Below are positions 10,157-21,905 of a DNA stretch of 64,000 nucleotides, in pieces; within the stretch, counting starts at the first letter, position 1, and each line of letters begins with the position of its first letter. This stretch comes from Calliopum simillimum (taxonomy: Eukaryota; Arthropoda; Insecta; Diptera; Lauxaniidae). The stretch spans positions 41,667,948-41,731,947 of the forward strand of contig OX638370.1 of assembly GCA_951812925.1 (NCBI GenBank), in the 5' to 3' direction. The notes under the pieces are model-generated. The model was given only the letters and a program-made list of their open reading frames with translations, was not told where the DNA came from and made no database searches. Made by a program: the position numbers and the translations under genes.

Positions 10157-13118
10157 AAGCACCCCACGCCAAGTGTACCAAAAAAAAATTTGTTTTCTCC
10201 GATTTCCCACAAATTTGGCAATATGGTAGATCCGGTGTGAAAAAACAACAATCCGGGAGGATTTGGTCCTAGTACCATTTGTTGTTAAAATACAGGGTGT
10301 TGAAGTTGGCGTTTTTAGTCATTTTCATGAAAAGGGTGTTTTTCAAAAAGTTATAGCTTACACTAAAATTTGTAAATTTATAAATCCATTCATTTTGAAG
10401 TGTTCTTTTTATAAAAAATATTTCTTGGTGAAAAAAAATTTTTTACACTTAAAAATACTTTTGAATTTTTTTTAAAAAAGCCCCCTTCGATTTTTTTAAA
10501 AGTACTTTAAATTAAAGCATAATTTATAAGCTTTAAAATTATGTATGACTCAAGATGGGATTCGGACGCTACATTGGAGTTTTTGGCTGTTGGACGCCCG
10601 CGGAAGGCAAAAATCTTTTTTTACTCGAGAGGAAAGCATCTTACGTAAAAAGTGTACTAGGCAAAAAATGCTAATAGACTAAGAGCCAGCGCTTGGCTGA
10701 CCCTCCTCATAGTATCATAGCTGAATTTTTTTGTGAGTGTTCTTCCAATAGTAGGTATAAACTTCTGTTCTAGTGAATTCCTACGTGAGATATTGGGCGC
10801 AAAAGGTCGAGAAAAACAGTTTCTTGCAAATATCTCGCTAACGGCTTTATCTATAAAAAAAAAACTTCCACATTTTTGTAGCTCATTAAATTTCATATCG
10901 AAAAGTGGTGCAAATTGTTTTCGCACTACCTATAGTTTAGGAGATATGGTCCAGTGAAATTGGACTTTCCAACCCAACAATTAAAATCCATAATTTTTTT
11001 CTTCTAGTCGGTCTATTTTTTAGTTTCAAATTATGCACCAAAATTCGAGACCGATTTCACTGTCGTACAAAAAGTTATTTAGGAAGAAAGGTCGAGAAAA
11101 TTAGTATCTCACTAACGCTTATTTCTACAAAAAAATGGTGCTCCACAATTTTGTAGCTCAGAAAATTTCATATCAAAAAGTAGTGCAAATTATTTTCGTA
11201 CGACCCACAGTTTAGGAGATATCCTATTTTAAGGTATTTTCCGCATACAAGTGTACATAGTAATATGAGTGTTGATTTTCAAAGTACTATAACTACGCCT
11301 ACGTCATAGTATCATGGTTGAATTTTTTTGTGGCTATTTTTGCAGTAGTGGGTACCAACTTTTGTTTTAGTCAAACCGTGAGAGGTGGTGCCTTCGCGAG
11401 ACATCGATCATAGTTATAGTAATTTGAAAATCAACTTTCAAAAAACTGATTTTCTCTACCTTTCGCACCCGATATCTCAAGAAGGTACCACCTCTCACGG
11501 TTTGACTGAAACAAAAGTCAGTACGCACTATTGGAAGAATACCCACAAAAAAATGCAGCCATGATACCATGACGTAGGCATAGTTATAGTTATTTCAAAA
11601 TCAATTTTCAAAAAACTGATTTTCTCAACTTTTGCACCCGATATCTCAAGAAGGTACCACCTCTCACGGTTTGACTGAAACAAAAGTCAGTACGCACTAT
11701 TGGAAGAATACCCACAAAAAAATGCAGCCATGATACCATGACGTAGGCATAGTTACAGTAATTTCAAAATCAACTTTCAAAAAACTGATTTTCTCTACCT
11801 TTTGCTCCCGATATTTCGCGAAGGTACCACCACTCACGATTTAACTAAAACAAAAGTTAGAACTCCTTATTAGAAGAATACCTACAAAAAAATTCAGCCA
11901 TGATTCTATGACGTAGGCGTAGTTAGAGTACTTTGAAAATCAACATTCATATTACTATGAACACTTGCATGCGGAAAATAATTTAAAATAGGATATCTCC
12001 TAAACTGTTGGTCGTACGAAAATAATTTGTACCACTTTTTGATATGAAATTTTCTGAGCTACAAAATTGTGGAGCACCATTTTTTTGTAGAAATAAGCGT
12101 TAGCGAGATACTAATTTTCTCGACCTTTGTGCCTGAATAACTTTTTGTACGACAGTGAAATCGGTCTCGAACTTTGGTGCATAATTTGAAACTAAAAAAT
12201 AAGCCAACTAGAAGAAAAAAAATTATGGATTTTATATGTTGAGTTGAAAAGTCCAATTTCACTGGACCATATCTCCTGAACTATAGATCGTGCGAAAACA
12301 ATTTGCACCACTTTTCGATATGAAATTTAACGAGCTACAAAAGTGTGGAAGTTAATTTTCTTGTAGATATAACCGTTAGCGAGATATTTGCAAAAAACTG
12401 TTTTTCTCGACCTTTAGCGCCCGATATCTCACGTAGGCACCATCTCTCAGGAATTCACTAGAACAGAAGTTCATACCTACTATTGGAAGAACACTCACAA
12501 AAAAATTCAGCTTTGATACTATGAGGAGGGTCAGTCAAGCGCTGGCTCTCCGTCTATAAGAATCGTGCAAGCAATACGTGTGATTTTTTTGGAATTTTTT
12601 GAAGAGTTAAAAAAAAAATTTTTTTTCCCTTCAATATTTTTTGCAGAAATTTTTCATAAAAAAAAAAATTTTCAAAAATTATTAAAAAAAAAAGTTTTAA
12701 AAAATTCCAAAAAAATGCACACGTATTTCTTAGACGATTCTAAGCATTTTTTGCCTAGTACACTTTTTACGTAAGATGCTTTCCTCTCGAGTAAAAAAAG
12801 ATTTTTGCCTACCGCGGGCGTTCAAAAGCCAAAAACTCCCATGTAGCGTCCGAATCCCATCTTGAGTCATACATCATTTTAAAGCTTATAAATTATGCTT
12901 TAATTTAAAGTACTTTTATAAAAAATCGAAGAGGACTTTTTATAAAAAAAATTCAAAAGTATTTTTAAGTGCAAAAAATTTTGGTGAAAAAAAATTTTTT
13001 TCACCAAGAAATATTTTTTTATAAAAAGAACATTTTAAAATAAATGGGACCATAAACATAGATTTATAAATTTACAAATGTAAGCTATAAATTTTTGAAT
13101 AAACACCCTTTCGCCAAC
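10157..13118. mobile_element. Foldback element FB-A, complete, about 2.96 kb
   Basis: Two long inverted arms (about 10263-11410 and 11820-13118) surround a central array of 170-bp repeats. Paired landmarks include CTCGAGAGGAAAGCATC (10630 region and 12770 region) and AGCGCTTGGCTGACCC with its inverse near 12540. The left end runs about 100 bp further out than the right, so the right end is clipped. It lies inside DR1: sequence before 10157 and after 13118 is contiguous in the intact DR1 copy at 25360-25400. No coding capacity is seen. Confidence 0.85.
11411..11920. repeat. 170-bp tandem array at the centre of FB-A
   Basis: Units begin TAGTTATAGT or close variants at 11411, 11581, 11750 and 11920, giving three units of 169-170 bp. 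Each unit contains CGATATCTC, CACCTCTCACGG and AAAAATGCAGCCATGA. The first unit flows into the left arm and the last into the right, so the array appears to have grown from the arm sequence itself. Confidence 0.85.
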
Positions 13119-13175
13119 TTTTCTATGTCTGCCACGCCTCCTTCTCTGCGTTACAAACCGAAGGATAAGTTTATA
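13119..13175 (+). repeat. Dispersed repeat DR1, right part
   Basis: TGCCACGCCTCCTTCTCTG continues the DR1 sequence broken at 10156, as shown by the uninterrupted copy at 25385-25430. Confidence 0.7.
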
Positions 13176-14884
13176 AAAACAAATAGTAAAAATAAGATAA
13201 TACTTTATCCCCAAACTTTTGCTGTGTAGAAATGAAGCAATAAATAAAATTATATTCATACCATGCCATCATTTAGCACTTTGTGCACAATAAACGATTT
13301 TTGGTGTTGTGAACTGAAGCCTGATGTTCTACAAAAAGACAGTCTCGACACTAGAGCCAATTGTTCCCGTATGCATTACTTTTTCAATAGAAACCGCAGA
13401 GGTAAATAAAAAATTATGCTTAAATTTCTACTAAATATTTTTTAAGAAACTGTTTTCTTCAATGCCACAGAATTTGGCAACTCGCAAATATGATAAAGTC
13501 TATAAATTGTTTGTAGTATTTAGGCCAAGAAGTAAATTTCAAAGTAATTTTGTTGTGACTTTTGTTTTCATGGAAATTTTTAGTAATTTATTTTGCCGTC
13601 ATAAGCAGTAAATAACTGTTGGAAATACACAAAGAGTTTGTGCAATTTTAATTTCATTTCGGTGGTTTTATAGAAGAATAATAAATACATATATAAAAAT
13701 AAGACATAACTTTATATAGGTAGTTAAATTAAGAAAAGTTTTTAATATAAAAAACAATGTAATAAATAAAACTTGTAAGAAAAATCTTTGTATTGTTAAT
13801 TGTCAGCAATAAATTTGTTTTTAGCATTAAAACTTTCTTATTTTTGCAACAGCAATCAAAAAATAACTTTAAGTTTAAAAACATTTACATTTATGTAGTT
13901 AGTTCAAACTTAAATCAAAATATATGGTAACATCTATGTGTAAGATAATTAACCATGGAAATAATAAAAAATTAAGCAGCATTATACTTAGCATACATTA
14001 ACTTTAAGTTGTAGTTAAAACTTAAGTATTTAAATGTAAATAATTGCAATAAATTAAAATATGAAATATCAAGTTTAAGCAAATATTTATTAATGAAAGA
14101 AAAATCAAACCATTAAAAAGCCATTAAAAATAAAAGATCATTAAAAAAATTATTGCGAAAAAAATCAGAAAGAGATGAGTTTTTTTTTTTATTCATTTCA
14201 TTTAATTGCAGCTTAATTTGTGGCAGTATCCTTGAAAAGCATTTTAAAAGGAAAAAAAAATTAAAAGCAAAAACCATTCAAAGCTTGAAATAAAAGTGGT
14301 TATAAAAAACGCCAGGCATCGTACAAATTACTCCTTTTGATTGCACTTGTTTTTTTTTTTTTTGTTGCATACTTGCTGGCGCTTCAATTGCGTTTCTGCT
14401 GAAGCGCGCAAATTAATTTTTTCCACCTCACACGTTGACAGTTTTTAATGTGTATTGAGTTGTATAGAGTGAACTTAATTTAATCTTAATTGAACATAAT
14501 ATGTACCATGATGCAGCCGTCATGAAAAGTTTCAAAGAAAATTATGCAGCTGAATAAAATGTTCAGTAAATTTAGTTTTCGGATGAAATATGAATTTAAA
14601 ACAGATAGCTTTGCTACTACACTCATTTCAAATCTTCGATGAATAAGTTACAAACTCAAGCATTGTCCAAGTACCCCGGATTGTAACCATACAAACTTAT
14701 AACCCTGTGCCCACAGATACTTAGTATGACAATCACAGTGGAGTTTCAAGACACATGTATCTCTCCATCCCTATATGGTTGCCAAAAAGACATTGGATAC
14801 TTACTAACAATTTTATTTTAAGGCTTCTCTGTAACTATCTTCCAAGAGACCGAAAATAGATGCATTTTGACCAAAATATGAAGT
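13176..14884. other. No gene seen; very AT-rich
   Basis: A low-complexity AT-rich stretch with poly-A and poly-T runs. There is no ORF of note and no repeat shared with other parts of the window that I could see. Confidence 0.5.
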
Positions 14885-16235
14885 AGTTATAAGTGCCCTC
14901 TGTTATGAACAGAGATGTTTACATCTGAATCATGGGTGGCTTCCTGCAGCAAATAAAATTTTAATTTTGTTTTATTTTCTAAGGACAATGTCCTTATCAA
15001 TTTCCTTACCAGACCCAAAGGTACTGCAAAAGGATAATCATTACAATTATATGTGGAGGATGAGTAAGTGGATTGAAAAAATTTTGCAAGAAAATTACAA
15101 ATATTAAAATCATCATCGGATTCCACTTCATCATAGTTCATTGCCATTGAAACGGCAGTATTCTTCCGTTTTAATTTAATAAAGCTCCAGAAAACTTGGC
15201 ATAGGATTTCAAATTTAGTTTTACCTTTTGCAGGTATAATAGATAAGCTTTATTTCATACAAATTGATAACTATACCCTGCAGAACAATAATTTCTGTAG
15301 TCTGTAGTTTTGGAGGACAATTTGAACTACCTGTAAAGTTTAGATTTTAAGTTGCTTTATTTACGTATTTCATTGGTAAATTAGATTGGGCCAGAAGACG
15401 CAGTATTAAAAAATTTTGGTACACAACGATCAAAACACCCAATTATAGCATTATAAAAGGCCAAGACTGTCTCATTAAGTCATTTAGCCGTAATGATGTC
15501 TTCATCGTGATTAAGAACAGAGTTCCAATTAATTTCAGATAAAATATATTTAGTTTTCTTGAAGTAAAAAGATTTGTCAGTTTGATACTGTCTTTAATGC
15601 GACTTATTTGTTGTACTTTTAATACAATTTCCAGGGAAGGATGATAGGAGTCTTCAGGCAATGCTAGAGGATCACAGCGGAAATTCCGAGATCTCAGACT
15701 CAGTACGTGATTTACTTAAAAAATCTGTTTCAAGTTGGTTGCCTGCAATGAAAGCAACTTTATAGGGTCCAAAGTTTTTTAACTCCAAGAAATATTTGAA
15801 AAATTAAAATCTCCTGTAGCAATTAACTGAACGTCAGATTTTAACTTATGAAGCGTACAAGTTGTATTGCATTAAAATATTTAATGTAAACATCATAGCT
15901 GGAGTGAAGTGGAATATATGAACAGGTTATCTATAAGATTAAGAGCTGAAATTTTACAAAAACACAACAGAATTCAATATCTAAGTATTCCTCCAAGATG
16001 ATTTCTTGGAAGAATAAGTTCGAACAAACAGTTATTAAAACACCTCCACCATTGGAGTAATTATTAGGAATGCAATTTCTATCTTTCCGATATATTATGA
16101 AGTTGCTTGCAAAACTTCAGTACTCAGCGTATTGGGCGTATGCCATGTTTCAGTGAAACAGATAGCATGGTATTCGAACCCACTACTGTTAATAAAGATG
16201 TCATTAAGCTTAGTATTTAAGCCCCTAACGTTCGG
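14885..16235 (-). pseudogene. Decayed LINE ORF2: endonuclease and linker to RT
   Basis: Read on the minus strand from 16235, fragments in shifting frames give the order of an APE-type endonuclease: YPNVRGLNTK, then FTETWH (catalytic Glu), SNGGGVLI, YIPLHSSYDVY, TGDFN (15803-15817, metal and substrate residues) and PEDSYHPSLEI (15625-15661). The linker before the reverse transcriptase follows (14887-15147, DFNICNFLAKFF). Several stops and frameshifts show that it is dead. The RT domain proper is not recognisable below 14885. The pattern fits the Jockey/CR1/I group of non-LTR elements; the clade is inference. A hAT MITE separates it from its upstream ORF1 piece. Confidence 0.8.
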
Positions 16236-16243
16236 ATATAGAA

Positions 16244-16835
16244 CAAGGGTATCAGCGTTTTCAAATCACTGAGCCAAGCGCATGCAGCGCAGTCAGCGCA
16301 ACATTTTCGCTTTTACAACAACTTCAAATTCGAATTAAACAATCACAAAAACAATTTTTTGTTGTTTTTTCATGCCTCGTTTACAACAACAATAATATTT
16401 CAACAATTTTCAAATTTTCTTAGAACTGGGACACACACAAAAAGTAGGGATATTCACGCGTTGATGCGCAATGCTCTTGCGACGTTGCGGAAGTGCGGTT
16501 TGCGAAAGTTTGACATTTGTAAAACATCAAACACATTGCCGAAAATTTCGCACTACTTCTGCAATTCCTCAAATAAAAATATTCACATTGAACGTTCAGG
16601 CGTTAGTGCGTAAAAGACTTGCATTTTCGCAACTGCGCATCAACGCATTGTTGTTGTTGTTTTATGTTGGTTCGAGTTCGATTTCGTGTAAACGCGAAAA
16701 AAGCAACAAAAACGCGCAATTTTGACGAGCGTGGAAAAAAACAACAAAAAATATTTCTGTGAATGTTTTACAGAAATATTGATGTTATTGGTTGAGCCAA
16801 AATTGGCTCACTTTTGTTCTACGCTGACACCCTTG
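16244..16835. mobile_element. hAT MITE copy A, 592 bp, inserted in the LINE
   Basis: Ends CAAGGGTATCAGCG and CGCTGACACCCTTG; 8-bp duplication ATATAGAA at 16236-16243 and 16836-16843. CAAGG fits the hAT end YARNG and the TSD fits nTnnnnAn. The interior is itself partly palindromic (GCGTTGATGCGCAA and its inverse) and rich in GTTGTT. A second copy, inverted, lies at 20588-21244. No transposase is encoded. Confidence 0.9.
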
Positions 16836-16843
16836 ATATAGAA

Positions 16844-17170
16844 TATTAAACTCATTTAGTTTTTTGAAGCACGAACTTGATAAGGCAAAGAGCTTTTGTG
16901 AGTATTATTAGACAAAGTATGACTTTTTGAGTTAACAATTTGAGGATTCGACTTATGCCGAGAAACAAACTCATGAACTACCACATTTGCAGGCCAAAAC
17001 AAGAGATCAATCAACTTCTCAAATATATTGGGTGACAAAATTAAGCGGAAAGACGGAATTTTATAGGCTACAATATTGTCCCACAATATTTTTCTCTAAC
17101 AGTAGCAGTAATCAAGGTATTTGCAAAAAAGTGATTTTCGGTTCCAGGTCTGAACCAAAACTTACTGAAC
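16844..17170 (-). pseudogene. LINE ORF1 C-terminal piece
   Basis: An open minus-strand stretch (16856-17086) contains SFRLILSPN followed by LLFWPANVVVHEF. That arrangement is common at the C-terminus of ORF1 (gag-like) proteins of Jockey/CR1-type LINEs, just before ORF2. Once the hAT MITE is removed it reads straight into the endonuclease start at 16235, so it belongs to the same element. It is truncated at the 5' side near 17170-17225, where DR1 begins. No zinc knuckles remain. Confidence 0.6.
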
Positions 17171-17224
17171 TTGGAAAAGATAATCTTCTCTTCTTATACG
17201 AGCAAAAATTGTATGTTTGTTTTT

Positions 17225-17880
17225 TTGTTTTTATACCCTACACCCAGGGTATATTCACTTTGTCCTTCCGTTTGTAACGCAGAGAAGGAGGCGTGGCAGA
17301 TATATAAAAGTATATATATTCTTGATCAGCGTCACCTCCTTAGTCGATATAGCCATGTCCGTCTGTCTGGCTGGCTGGGTGGCTGGCTGGCTGGCTGGCT
17401 GTGTGTGGAAATACACTTTTTGGGAAAACTAAGCAAGATAATACAATGAAATTTGGTGCACAGCCTTCGGCGTCAAAGCTAGCTCGGGGGATTGAAAATG
17501 AACGAAATCGGTCAACGGACACGCCTACCGCCCATACAAAAAATATATTCAAAATGCAACTTTTTGAGTTAATTCACGATAATGCAACCAAAATACATAT
17601 AAATACTACGAATTGTAAGCGCAAGCTCTGAACAAAAACCAGGAAAATTCGGACAAGAGGGCGTGGCACCTCCAATATAAGCAAAAACTTCAAAACGCTA
17701 TACTGAAAGCGTTTTTTGAGATAATCAAACTAATTTTACTCAAATGCTAAGAACTATAAGTTTAAACTCTGAGAAAAAACTGGGTGAATTTGGGGAAGAG
17801 AGCGTGGCACCTCCCATATAAGCAAAACTTTCAAAATACTGCTGTGTAGGGTAATTAATATTTGGCCAGGCCAAAGGTAA
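17225..17880 (-). repeat. Dispersed repeat DR1, inverted copy
   Basis: Reverse complement of the 24680-25460 copy. It runs from TACACCCAGGGTATA at the left through CTTGATCAGCGTC, the GGCT run and GGGCGTGGCACCTCC to TTTGGCCAGGCCAAAGG at about 17860. It joins further modules on the right. Confidence 0.75.
17358..17402. repeat. GGCT microsatellite
   Basis: Runs of CTGGCTGGCTGG with one GGGT variant, inside DR1. The other DR1 copies have shorter, diverged versions (CAGCCAGCC), so the array expanded in this copy. Confidence 0.85.
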
Positions 17881-17989
17881 CACCCTTACTAGTTTTGTTT
17901 CTTTGTACTTATTTATGTGCCAATATTTTTTCTCGAAAACGGCTACAGCGATTTTAATGAAACTTGAAATAGTGTTAGATATTAGCATA

Positions 17990-19290
17990 CAATGAAGAAT
18001 GAGCTAGATTTGAACTTTGTAAGTGCTCACCAGAGGGCGTGGCACAGCCTTAAATTTTAAATTTGATTTAGTCAGAACTCGCAAACCATACAAAGTATTT
18101 GAATGAAATTTGGTGGGCGGGTACGGATTAATAATACCTTGTAATGGACAAAAAGGGGGGGATCGAAGAAGTGCCACGCCCCCTTTTTAACCATTGAAAA
18201 TTTTAATTCAATATTACTCGAAAACGACTCCAACAATTTTAATGAAAATTTAGGAGATGTTACCTCTGCAAACAAGAATTAATATGTGTTATGCCGTTAT
18301 ATTGGAAAAACTCGTTGAAGGGCGTGGCACCGCCCACAAAAATGTAAAACGGTATAAAAGAAAACTAATGAAGCAAACATTCTGAAATTAACTGTGAGGA
18401 GCCTAATTGCTATAGGGCATCTCTAATCTGAAAGTGGGCGAAATGTCGCCCTTGCGCGTGGAACCTCCCATACAAGCAAAATACGTAAAATGCTATTTCT
18501 CGTAAATGTTACAAGGTACTTTAATGAAATTTGGCATGTAGGTACTGCCGATCAATGCCTTTTAATAACCGAAAAGTGGGCGGTATCGAAGAAGTACCAC
18601 GCCCCCTTTTTAACCATTGAAAATTTTAATTCAATATTACTCGAAAACGTCTCCAACAATTTTAATGATAATTTAGGAGATGTTATCACTACAAACAAGG
18701 AATAATATGTGATTTAACGTTATATTGGGAAAAAACGTTGAAAGGCGTGGCACCGCCCACAAAATATATAATCCCAGTGTGCCAGACGGTTCATATCTTC
18801 GCTTTTTTATCCGTAACGGATCCGTTACTGATCCGTTGGCGGGAGAGATTCCCAAAAAAAAAGCGAATCGTTTTTTTTTGGAATTTCTCCCGCAAACGGA
18901 TCAGTAACGGATCCGTAACGGGTAAAAAAGCGAAGATATGAACCGTCTGGCACACTGGGATACGCTATAAAAAGAAAACACTTAAAGCAATCTTTCTGAA
19001 TTTAACTGTAGGGAGTCTACTTGCTATTAGGCACCTATGATCTGAAAGTGGGCAAAATATCGTTGATGTGCGTGGAACCTCCCATACAAGAAAAACAAAT
19101 TAAATGCTATTTCTCACAAATCAATAGTACAACATATTTTGATGAAATTTGGTATGCGGATCTGTATGATGAGTATCTAAAGCGTAATGAAAAGTAGGCT
19201 TTGTTCAATAATTGCCACGCCCACTTTTTATCAAAATAAAAATTTTGGTTGATAACTCAGTCACAAAAAAAAAACGGAATGAACTTTTTA
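17990..19290. repeat. Tandem modules with GGCGTGGCACC cores
   Basis: Units of about 430-450 bp, beginning near 18090 and 18515 with a partial third near 19120, share GCCACGCCCCCTTTTT, CCATTGAAAATTTTAATT, TTTAGGAGATGTTA and GGCGTGGCACCGCCC. The second unit is enlarged by the palindrome at 18773-18959. No coding function is visible. Related modules occur at 30640-31030, 31600-31980, 34790-34900 and 42120-42240. Confidence 0.75.
18773..18959. mobile_element. Palindromic MITE with CCC/GGG ends, 187 bp
   Basis: CCCAGTGTGCCAGACGG and its exact inverse form the ends. Arms of about 75 bp contain GTAACGGATCCGTTACTG and pair almost perfectly around a centre near 18865. The dinucleotide AT flanks both ends (18771-18772 and 18960-18961). 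The parallel module at 18090-18500 lacks it, which shows the pre-insertion state. Confidence 0.8.
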
Positions 19291-20280
19291 ATTCTTATAT
19301 GCAGCCTTATGTACTTTTTGACGCTGAATCCGTCTCCATTGCAGAACTTTCATTACACTTGCAGGATTTTGAAATATCCTTGCTTGAATTAGAAGAAAAC
19401 GCTGTGTTCAGTCTTACAGCGTAGCTACATGGAAACGTGAAATTCGTTTTTATTAATAGCATTGCATAGCCACAATCTTCCTTATCAAAATATCCTTTCG
19501 GATTTTTACAATAGGACTCTTATTTTCCGAGTTATGATCCTTTGAAGATAAGATACTTCAGCCCCCATACAAAAGACGAAATATTTTGGGTTTATGGCAT
19601 ATCCCATTTTTTTATTTTAGGGCATTCTATTTCACCAAAAAAAAAATTTGAGTTTTTGATATTTTTCTATACCATTCGATGCTTTCCGAGTTTTTTCTTA
19701 TTATTATTCTCATCGGTTTATTTATCATTTTGAAAGTATGACCATTAGAGGTGAAAAGGAACAAGTTTCATAACTAAAAATAGCTACGAATAAAAACATT
19801 GACTAAAATAATAAGATCAGATTGTTGACCGAACAGGGATCGGTCTCCAGGTATTAATAATAAATCGAGCAAGACATTTAAAAGCAAGTTTCGAAAATAT
19901 TCCATATTAATTCCGAGTACTTTCAAACTTCAATTTTTTTTTTATCAAAATTTAGCTTAAAGTTTAATTAGTGCTCAATGAAAGCCAAAAATGATTTGAA
20001 CCCCCAATAAATTCGATGAGAATCCTCCAATGACAAACAACATAACTTTTGTGTTTTCAACGCATTGGCTTTATAATCTTACACCTTTTTTTAACCGCAA
20101 GCTACTTATCTTTGCTAACAAGCTAACTTCGTTATCCTGTCAATGCAATCGTAAAAGAATTTTTATGTTGGCAATGTCAAAACACTTTCTCTGCTTAAAT
20201 TTGTGAACTTTTAAATGCCAGTCGGGGTAAACTTTTTTTAAGACGACACTCAACAGCACACATACACATAGACAAATGAA
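19291..20280. other. No gene seen
   Basis: A 70-codon ORF at 19212-19424 begins inside the repeat modules and shows no recognisable domain. The rest is AT-rich intergenic DNA. Confidence 0.45.
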
Positions 20281-20510
20281 CCCAAGGGGAAAAGAAGTGC
20301 TTCAAAAACCCTTCTGAAGTGCATCCTTTTCACCAATAAGCGCTTCCGCTCCGTAAGAACAATACTTTCTTTTTAACATTGCATGTCATAGGATGTAAGC
20401 GAGCAAAAGCTTACCGCAGCCTTACCAAAAAAGAATTTTTAAAGCGCTTATTTGTAATGCTGCGGTAAGCGTTTTTTCTATAAAATTAAAAAAAAAGAAA
20501 AAAAAAAAAA

Positions 20511-20587
20511 CTGGCCGCGCCAGGACTTGAATCCACGACCCTCCGCGTGCTAGATATTTTTTTCTTACATTTACCAACCCTTTAGAC
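20511..20587 (-). repeat. tRNA-like sequence, 3' part
   Basis: On the minus strand GGATTCAAGTCC (20523-20534) resembles a pol III B box / T arm. The matching A-box part lies at 21245-21272 (GGTGGAGCGGTCTAAAG), beyond the inserted hAT MITE. Rejoined, it resembles a tRNA-Ser/Leu-like gene, but it has no convincing acceptor stem and sits inside a foldback, so it is taken as a tRNA-derived module. Confidence 0.6.
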
Positions 20588-21244
20588 CAAGGGTGTCAGC
20601 GTAGAAGAAAAGTGAGCCAATTTTGGCTCGACCCAACAACATCAATATTTCTGTACAACAATTCCAACAACATCAATATTTCTGAACAACATTCACAGAA
20701 ATAATTTTTGTTGTTTTTTTTTCACGCTCGTCAAAATTTCGCGTTTTTGTTGCTTTTTTTGCGCACTCACAAAATCAAACTCGAACCAACATAAAACAAC
20801 AACAAAGACTACGTCGCATCAAAAACAACAAACAATATGGGTATTAATGCGTTGATGCGCAATTGCGAAAATGCAAGTCTTTTACGCACTAACGCCTGAA
20901 CGATCAATGTGAATATTTCCATCTTGAGAAATTGCAAAAGTAGTGCGAAAATTTTCGCCAATATTTTTGTTATTTTACTAATATTAAACTTTAGCAAATT
21001 GCACTTTCGCAACGACGCAAGGGCATTGCGCATCAACGCGTGAGTTCCCCTAATTTTTGTGTGTCCTAGTCCTTAGAAATTTTGAAAATTGTTGAAGTAT
21101 TATTGTTGTTGTAAACGAGGCATGAAAAAACAACAAAAAATTGTTTTTTTGTTTGTTGTTACTCGAATTTAAAGTTGTTGTAAAAGCAACGCTGACTGCG
21201 CTGCATGCGTTTGGCTCAGTGATTTGAAAACGCTGACACCCTTG
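20588..21244. mobile_element. hAT MITE copy B, 657 bp
   Basis: Ends CAAGGGTGTCAGCG and CGCTGACACCCTTG; 8-bp duplication CTTTAGAC at 20580-20587 and 21245-21252. It is the inverted counterpart of copy A: here GTGAGCCAATTTTGGCTC is at the left, and CTGACTGCGCTGCATGC at the right. The insertion splits the tRNA-like core of element i. Confidence 0.9.
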
Positions 21245-21330
21245 CTTTAGACCGCTCCACCAACGCCCGGTGATGTGAAGAGGTATTAAATTTGTATATT
21301 AACCAAATGTTGTCCTGGAGCATTACATAG

Positions 21331-21745
21331 AATCATTGTGCAATCAGTTTCAATTCAAGTAAGCAAAAGTAAATAAAAATGAGAAATTAAAATAGAAAAT
21401 TGAAATAAAAAAGGTTGAATAAAAAATATTTTAATAAAAAAAAAAAATAATGCAAAAACAAATAAAAAAACGGAAAAAAAAATCACCCGGGCTGGGTTCG
21501 AACTCACGTTGTTCTTACTGCAGCCTTATATGGAATCATTGTGTAATCAATTTCAATTCGGTTAAACAAAAGTAAATTAATAAGAGAAAGGAAAATAGAA
21601 AAGTGAAATAAAAGATGTTGAATAAAAAATATTTAATTAAAAAAAAAAAATAAAGCAAAAAAAAGTCAAAAAAAGTAAACAAAAAAATCTCCCGTGCTGG
21701 GTTCGAACTCACTTTGTTCTTACTTCAGCCTTATAAAAAATCATT
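21331..21745. repeat. 204-bp tandem duplication in element i
   Basis: AATCATTGTG starts units at 21331, 21534 and 21739 (partial third). Each full unit contains CAATTCRRKTAARCAAAAG, a poly-A tract and GCTGGGTTCGAACTCAC, which on the minus strand looks like a tRNA T arm. Confidence 0.75.
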
Positions 21746-21831
21746 GTAATAGTGCTTCTACATTTCTATGGGGACAAGCACTTTTGAAGTGCTTGGATCA
21801 GAAGCGCTAGAAATTTTTCCTCTTGGGAAAA

Positions 21832-21902
21832 GTTCACACACACATACACATTGACACACTAACACTTATATAGACTCACACATTTACACACACACACACG
21901 AA
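21832..21902. repeat. CA-rich microsatellite
   Basis: Broken ACACAC and ACACATACAC runs just outside element i. A similar ACATACACATAG stretch lies at its left flank (20258-20272), so the element probably inserted into CA-rich DNA. Confidence 0.7.
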
Positions 21903-21905
21903 CTC

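Larger units (their letters stand above)
20281..21827. mobile_element. CCC/GGG foldback with tRNA-like core (element i)
   Basis: Starts CCCAAGGGGAAAAG and ends TTTTTCCTCTTGGG, with AA on each side (20279-20280 and 21828-21829). Sequence inside the ends carries inverted GAAGTGCTT, AAGCGCTT and GCTTACCGCAGC motifs. The core holds a tRNA-like sequence split by hAT MITE copy B, and then two 204-bp repeats that also contain a T-arm-like motif. Without the hAT insertion and its duplicated site it is about 880 bp. No protein is encoded. See the elements at 50217 and 59564. Confidence 0.65.
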
